Shown here in pieces: positions 59,668 through 64,000 of a DNA stretch of 64,000 bases. Numbering within the stretch: position 1 is the first letter of the stretch; each line of letters starts with the position of its first letter. The notes under the pieces were generated by a model. It was not told the origin of the DNA, ran no database searches, and saw only the letters and a list, made by a program, of their open reading frames with translations. Source of the stretch: Bursaphelenchus xylophilus (Eukaryota > Nematoda > Chromadorea > Rhabditida > Aphelenchoididae); assembly GCA_904066235.2 (NCBI GenBank), contig CAJFCV020000001.1, positions 6,448,001 to 6,512,000 on the forward strand, given 5' to 3'. A program made the translations under genes and the position numbers.

Positions 59668-62430
59668 TTAAGCCCGCTTTAAAGATCGGAACTGCTCGTA
59701 GATTTCTTTAATCTGGGGATGGATCTGACTGTTGGAGAAGACTTCAGAATGCAAAAAATGGCTACGTTCCCAGATAATTTCCAGGTTCTGAAACGGAATA
59801 GGCGTTTCTAAACATGGACTCACATTCAAGAAGAATTGCTTAAACCTTCCCAAAACAAAATCCAGTTTGAGTTGGAAATCATCAGAGCCATCATCCATCC
59901 CCTGATTGGACTCGTTTATCAACTCAGACAAAGAGTCGGTAAATCTGTGAGTGATCAGGAGGATAACTTCATTTATCCCTTTATCCAGATCTTGCAATTC
60001 CTGTTTACGCTCTTCGATTACTGAATCCACATCTTCGAATTCTCCGGCCTCATCAACCATCTAAAAACGAGCCCATCCAATTCTTATACTCTCTTACCTG
60101 GAACTTCTTTTGTCTCTCTGATTGTTGCTTTAACAGTTCAATTTCGTTTTTGAGTACTTTTAATTGGCAGAAAAGCCGGTAAACAGCAAGATTTACCAAT
60201 TCCCATGTCCAATTCCGGTAAAACTCCTCCCTGAGATCTTCGGAGAAGATCCACGTTACGAGAGAAATTGGTTCTACAATCCTCATCTTCAATAATTTAT
60301 CGCCTAGCACAGATAACATCTGCTTGTGTCTAATCCAGGCATCATAAACTGTTCTTAAAACAACTCCTTGCATCTCTCGATTATTATAACATACGGTGCG
60401 GAAGAGTTCGACATACCTAAAAATAAAACAATCAACATATTCAAAACTTACTTTGTAAATGCGGCAAACGTGTGACTAAAAGTTTTTGAAGCAATGTTCA
60501 ACACAACCGAAGTAAACACGGACACGGCTTCTGGGTCATAGAGAACATTATCCCCCGAGGCCAAGCGTTCTTTTTGGAGATCCAATAGAATATCTTCAGA
60601 AGTTTTTCTGGCCTTAATGGCATTACTAAACAACGTAGCTTGTTCGAAGAGCGGGTGATCCGAGTCATCCATAACATAAGAGATGACCGGCTTGGCTGGG
60701 ATCAATGGTTCAAACTCTTCTGGCAATATCTGTGTCAACTTCTCGTGATATGCCAAACGAAGACACTTCTCAAACACCTCGCGGACAAAAATCTGTCTCT
60801 TGTCGAATGCAGACAACTAAGTCAGAACGTAAATACAAACTATATGTCTTACTTTCACGCTTTCTGTCCATTCTGACCATGACCACCGAAACTGGAAATT
60901 GGACAGATGGAAACTGAACCAATCGACCATTCGGTCCAAACAGGCTGGATGAAGATATTTACATCTCTGGTACAACAACTCGGCTGCTTGTGCCAACACT
61001 TGAGGCATCGATGAAGACTCGGCTCTGCATAATTCTAATAACAAAGACCCGTAGAAAAGCTCAAGGTGGGGAGAATTTGGAAGGCGGAACAACTGACTGA
61101 ACACCACTTCAATGATCACATAGTTAATGGGGACAGTGTCTCTCTTCTGATAGGAGAGCAACTCGTTCGCACTAAAACATAGTAACTATGTAGCCAAGCG
61201 AAAAAGACGATACCATAACTTAAAGTTGAGATAGTTGTTATCAATGATCCAGCTGATGTCTTCTTCAACCAGAAACCTGTCAATAGAATTAGATGGCGGC
61301 AGAGAAGGATCATTTTCTGGGCAGTCTGCCTCATCGAACAATCGGAAAACAACACGAGGAAGCGGATAATCAGATCGATCCTCATCAAATTTAGGAAACT
61401 CAATTCTAAAACACAATAACATAAATATAAACTTAGTCTGGGAACCGCGCTGAAACATACTTACATCGGAAGATTGTGGGCGATGGCTTGGTTTAAGACC
61501 GAATCAAATCCAACATAAAACCTGCTGACACTCTTTTCGAGCCAATTATCTTCTTTGAGACGATTCAGTTGGCCCCAGAGAGAATCCAGGTAATCTTCTT
61601 GTTCATGAATTGCGCTAGACTCCCATACACCCAAAATCTTCAAATGATTTTTAGGTCTGATTTCCAAGTATTTCCTAATGGATAACAGAATCTCATCCAA
61701 AGCCGATCGGTTCTTTTCAGCCAACGCAGCTCCAACCCAGGGTAGAGAATGCATGACACAGTAAACGTAGAAATCATTTAACAACTAAAAGAAAATTAAA
61801 CAGCAGTTATAACAACTTACATTAACTTCGGTTGTGTTATCTAAAATACCCAAGAAGAATTCAGACACGGAATCAGCTGTGAGTACATAACTGTTAACAA
61901 GATCACCAAAAAATGTTACCTAAAAAACAAATAAAAAAAGCAATACGCAACATACAAGTCGAACAATAATTGCCCACTCTCCAGCTACCAAACGATTCTT
62001 GAGATCAGAAACAAGACGTGAGACCAACTGAAATTAACCAAGTATAAAGGTAAGTTAGCAGTGTTAATTAGTCAAAACATACATTATCCCCAAATTCATT
62101 GTTCTTCTGATTAAGTAATCCAGCCAGAGTAGAATAAACACCCATTCTTTCGGGTTTGTATGCCACACAATTCGAGAGACAGTCGATTATATCGTTTTCA
62201 TAAGACTGCAATTTGTCACTTAGCTCAGACGACAATGCTTCCAGACTGGTTTCAATAGACGTGTTTTCATGAAGGCCAGCATTCGCTATTTTATCCAAAA
62301 GCTCATTGCCGGTATCTTGACCATCCCCACCGATTACACGGCGTCTTTTAGGACCTCTCTCGTCTAGAACAATCTCAAGAAAAAAAGAAATAAACTTACC
62401 ATCTGAATTATGTCTTCTTCTCCTGTCCAT
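59668..62430 (-). CDS. ncbp-1: Nuclear cap-binding protein subunit 1 (CBP80)
   Basis: Begins at the ATG at 62430 with MDRRRRHNSDG and, after a short intron, GPKRRRVIGG, the family's basic N-terminal nuclear signal. The MIF4G-type helical repeats follow: MGVYSTLAGLLNQKNNEFG, YVYCVMHSLPWVGAAL, YPLPRVVFRLFD, SIDRFLVEEDISWII, SMPQVLAQAAELLYQRC and SFHLSNFQFRWSWSEW, each closely matching human NCBP1 in order. The C-terminal third (60816-59668) is more diverged and ends EQFRSLKRA. With CBP20 it binds the 7-methylguanosine cap of nuclear RNA and couples capping to splicing, export and decay. About a dozen exons with short introns. It is the upstream member of a same-strand pair with mrps-25. Confidence 0.93.
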
Positions 62431-62596
62431 CGTTACAATTGGCTTCACTTGATGTACAATTTTACAATTTTTCTATTTATAAAACACGCCGATTTATTTT
62501 CCTCTACAATTGTTTTTTTTACGAAAAAAAGTTCGTGTCAAGTGTCTTCCTGGCCCTTTAGGTCAACTGTTTTCCTCTCTAGAAACCTACCGTATC

Positions 62597-62657
62597 ATGG
62601 CGGAAAGAGAGTCAATCATCGCAGAAACTGCACAAAGCAAAGAACAGCTGGACTCAG
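62597..62657 (+). CDS. Possible first coding exon of an unidentified small gene
   Basis: An ATG opens a clean frame (MAERESIIAETAQSKEQLDS) ending at a plausible donor, CTCAG|gtagat. It is divergent to ncbp-1, whose start codon is only 166 nt away, and the composition looks coding. I could not find a convincing next exon. The acceptor at 62685 would leave a 28-nt intron; the one at 62707 gives 15 more codons before a stop. Repeat-like sequence starts soon after (62740). It may be a truncated gene or a short peptide gene. Confidence 0.3.
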
Positions 62658-62699
62658 GTAGATTCGTCCAAGAAACTTTTTTCAGACCATCTACCTTAA

Positions 62700-63113
62700 C
62701 CTTTCAGTCAATAGAATTGTAGTTTTTTCATGCACTGTCCGATGGGCATGAAATTTTTTACTTGCCATGATCGTCTCGGGTGTAGCCGCCGGTTTCGATG
62801 GTGCTGATTTTGAAAACCATTTCTTTTTTCTGTTCTTTACTTTTTTCTTAAGTAGTACTGTTAAAAAGTAATTTTTGAAACTTTTATTTGATTTACGGGT
62901 TGTTCGGGGCCCCCAATTAGGAGTGCTGATTTCGAAAATCGTGTTTACCGAGATATACCGGGAAAATTAATGAGACAAAACATTTTAATATACAAAGTCA
63001 ACGGCGTGCCCAATTTAATTTATTTCAGTTGCACAATGATGACAAAAGAAAGGCGAATTTGAAAACCTTAAATAAATTTATTACTTTGAATAGGACCACA
63101 GTTTTCTTTATGT
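62700..63113. other. Repeat-like intergenic sequence
   Basis: Contains 'gtgctgattt.gaaaa' twice (about 62800 and 62922) and a 'ttaagtagtact' phrase that also occurs near 33868 and 34622, pointing to dispersed repeat sequence. Holds the 3' untranslated region of the START gene at its right end. Confidence 0.35.
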
Positions 63114-63986
63114 TTATTTACTCTCGTTCTTCTTCTTCTTGAGGTCTGCAGCGTGTTTCTGATGTTCTTCAATATCCTTCAGCATCATCTTGCCCATCAC
63201 CTGAAAGAATGGACGTTTCGTAGATTATTTACCTGATGAATAACACTTTTGGGAACCATCCCTTTGAAATCAATGCAATGCATTATCTCTACGATCGACT
63301 TGTCTTTATCCTGGGGATGGCTCCTGAACTTCCCTCCTCCCAATTTAATGATTGCGCGGACTCGATCTCCTGGTTTCGGAATTCCGGGAGCGTCCACTGA
63401 ACAGCCGCTTGTATAGATAACACCATCTACTTCTCGTTTTATCCTCATGGATACAAAATCCCGCCCAGAAACCATAAGAACCGGGCCATTCCCATACTAA
63501 AAGCAGGAGATAAAACCTCGAATATCTCCTCACATGAACAATATTTATGTTCTCCGTAATGCGAACGAGGATTTTACAGAACTCGACATGAGTATTCCAT
63601 TCAGCCATTTGCTCCACGCCATGCCAATTGTCGTCCATCAACGTCTCGAGGTCGACGTCGACTTCAAACTGTAATCCAAACCTTGAAACCCGACCACATT
63701 TTACCTTGGCGCAATATAACTTCCCATGTCTGGTGTTGAGGGAATGTACAGCTCCTGATTGATCTTCTGCTTCCTTCTTCCAGCCTCTCCGGGAATCGAA
63801 TCCAGGGTCTTGGAAGATGGAATAAATCTCATGGAATCCACTAACACCCATTTCAAAGGCATCTGTGTACTGAATAAGTGGAGGGAATGATTTAGATTTC
63901 ATATTCAGTGAAGACACATATGTAAAGATTACCTCTTTCAAATGGTCTGGCAAGTTCTCAGTGACACCCAGCAGATTAATAGACAT
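63114..63986 (-). CDS. StAR-related (START) lipid-transfer domain protein
   Basis: Five exons on the minus strand, about 228 residues, starting MSINLLGVTENLPDHLKE at 63986. The single START domain runs nearly the whole length: IYSIFQDPGFDSRRGWKKEA, GKLYCAKFEVDVDLETLMDD (joined across an intron), VEFCKILVRITENINIVH, VLMVSGRDFVSMRIKR, PKPGDRVRAIIKLGGGKF and IVEIMHCIDFKGMVPKSVIHQ. The DFVxMR and D.KGMVPK signatures favour the STARD1/STARD3 subgroup, which carries sterols between membranes. No MENTAL membrane region or mitochondrial presequence is visible, so it is a minimal soluble form. It ends in a Lys-rich tail (LKKKKNESK). Similar single-domain proteins occur in C. elegans. Confidence 0.85.
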
Positions 63987-64000
63987 TGCTCAATTTAATA

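Noticed and set aside
1..64000. CRISPR arrays, prokaryotic operons, rRNA genes
   Set aside because: No regularly spaced short direct repeats or rRNA-like sequence; the gene structure is clearly eukaryotic.

Overview
The window looks like nuclear DNA of a nematode. The genes are compact and multi-exon, with very short introns (many 33-45 nt) ending in TTTTAG or TTTCAG. Nearly every recognisable protein has a clear nematode orthologue: an FAK-type kinase tail, the HMR-1 classical cadherin, an UNC-75/CELF RNA-binding protein, a calponin-like protein, UNC-73/Trio, SEC-24, mitochondrial ribosomal protein S25, NCBP-1 and a START-domain protein. From memory, several of these (kin-32, hmr-1, unc-75, unc-73, ncbp-1) lie on C. 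elegans chromosome I, so this may be a conserved chromosomal block. I cannot name the species.

Layout. 1-570: 3' end of a kin-32-like gene (+). 711-2090: foldback transposon. 2108-2736: decayed flavin monooxygenase (-). 4294-19052: hmr-1 (+), a roughly 2,830-residue neuronal-type cadherin plus a 1,178-residue short isoform that starts inside the gene at 15078. 20558-23305: unc-75-like (-). 24635-28842: secreted triple-PAN protein (+). 29067-30453: secreted M14 carboxypeptidase (+). 31482-32107: calponin/transgelin-like (+). 32.1-40.2 kb: transposon-rich, with a tRNA-like sequence inside a foldback element and a 2.5 kb nested palindrome. 40204-42018: a stand-alone Trio second DH-PH (RhoGEF) gene (+). 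42953-48772: the CRAL-TRIO, spectrin and first DH-PH part of Trio (-). 49.7-54.0 kb: a 3.9 kb near-perfect palindrome. 54312-57720: sec-24 (+). 57953-58818: C-type lectin (+). 58866-59455: mrps-25 (-). 59668-62430: ncbp-1 (-). 63114-63986: START protein (-).

Two features stand out. First, Trio/UNC-73 is one gene in C. elegans and other animals, but here its Rac-GEF half and Rho-GEF half are separate genes on opposite strands, tail to tail, with the SH3 between them missing. A local inversion would explain this. Second, the start codon of the short hmr-1 isoform lies inside the 5' splice site of the long isoform's exon. The two alternative exons are homologous, end in the same phase and join the same downstream exon, so a single sequence serves either as splice donor or as start codon.

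Several genes belong to adhesion and cytoskeletal signalling (FAK tail, cadherin, two Trio GEFs, calponin), but nothing shows they are co-regulated. ncbp-1 and mrps-25 lie head to tail on one strand and could be co-transcribed.
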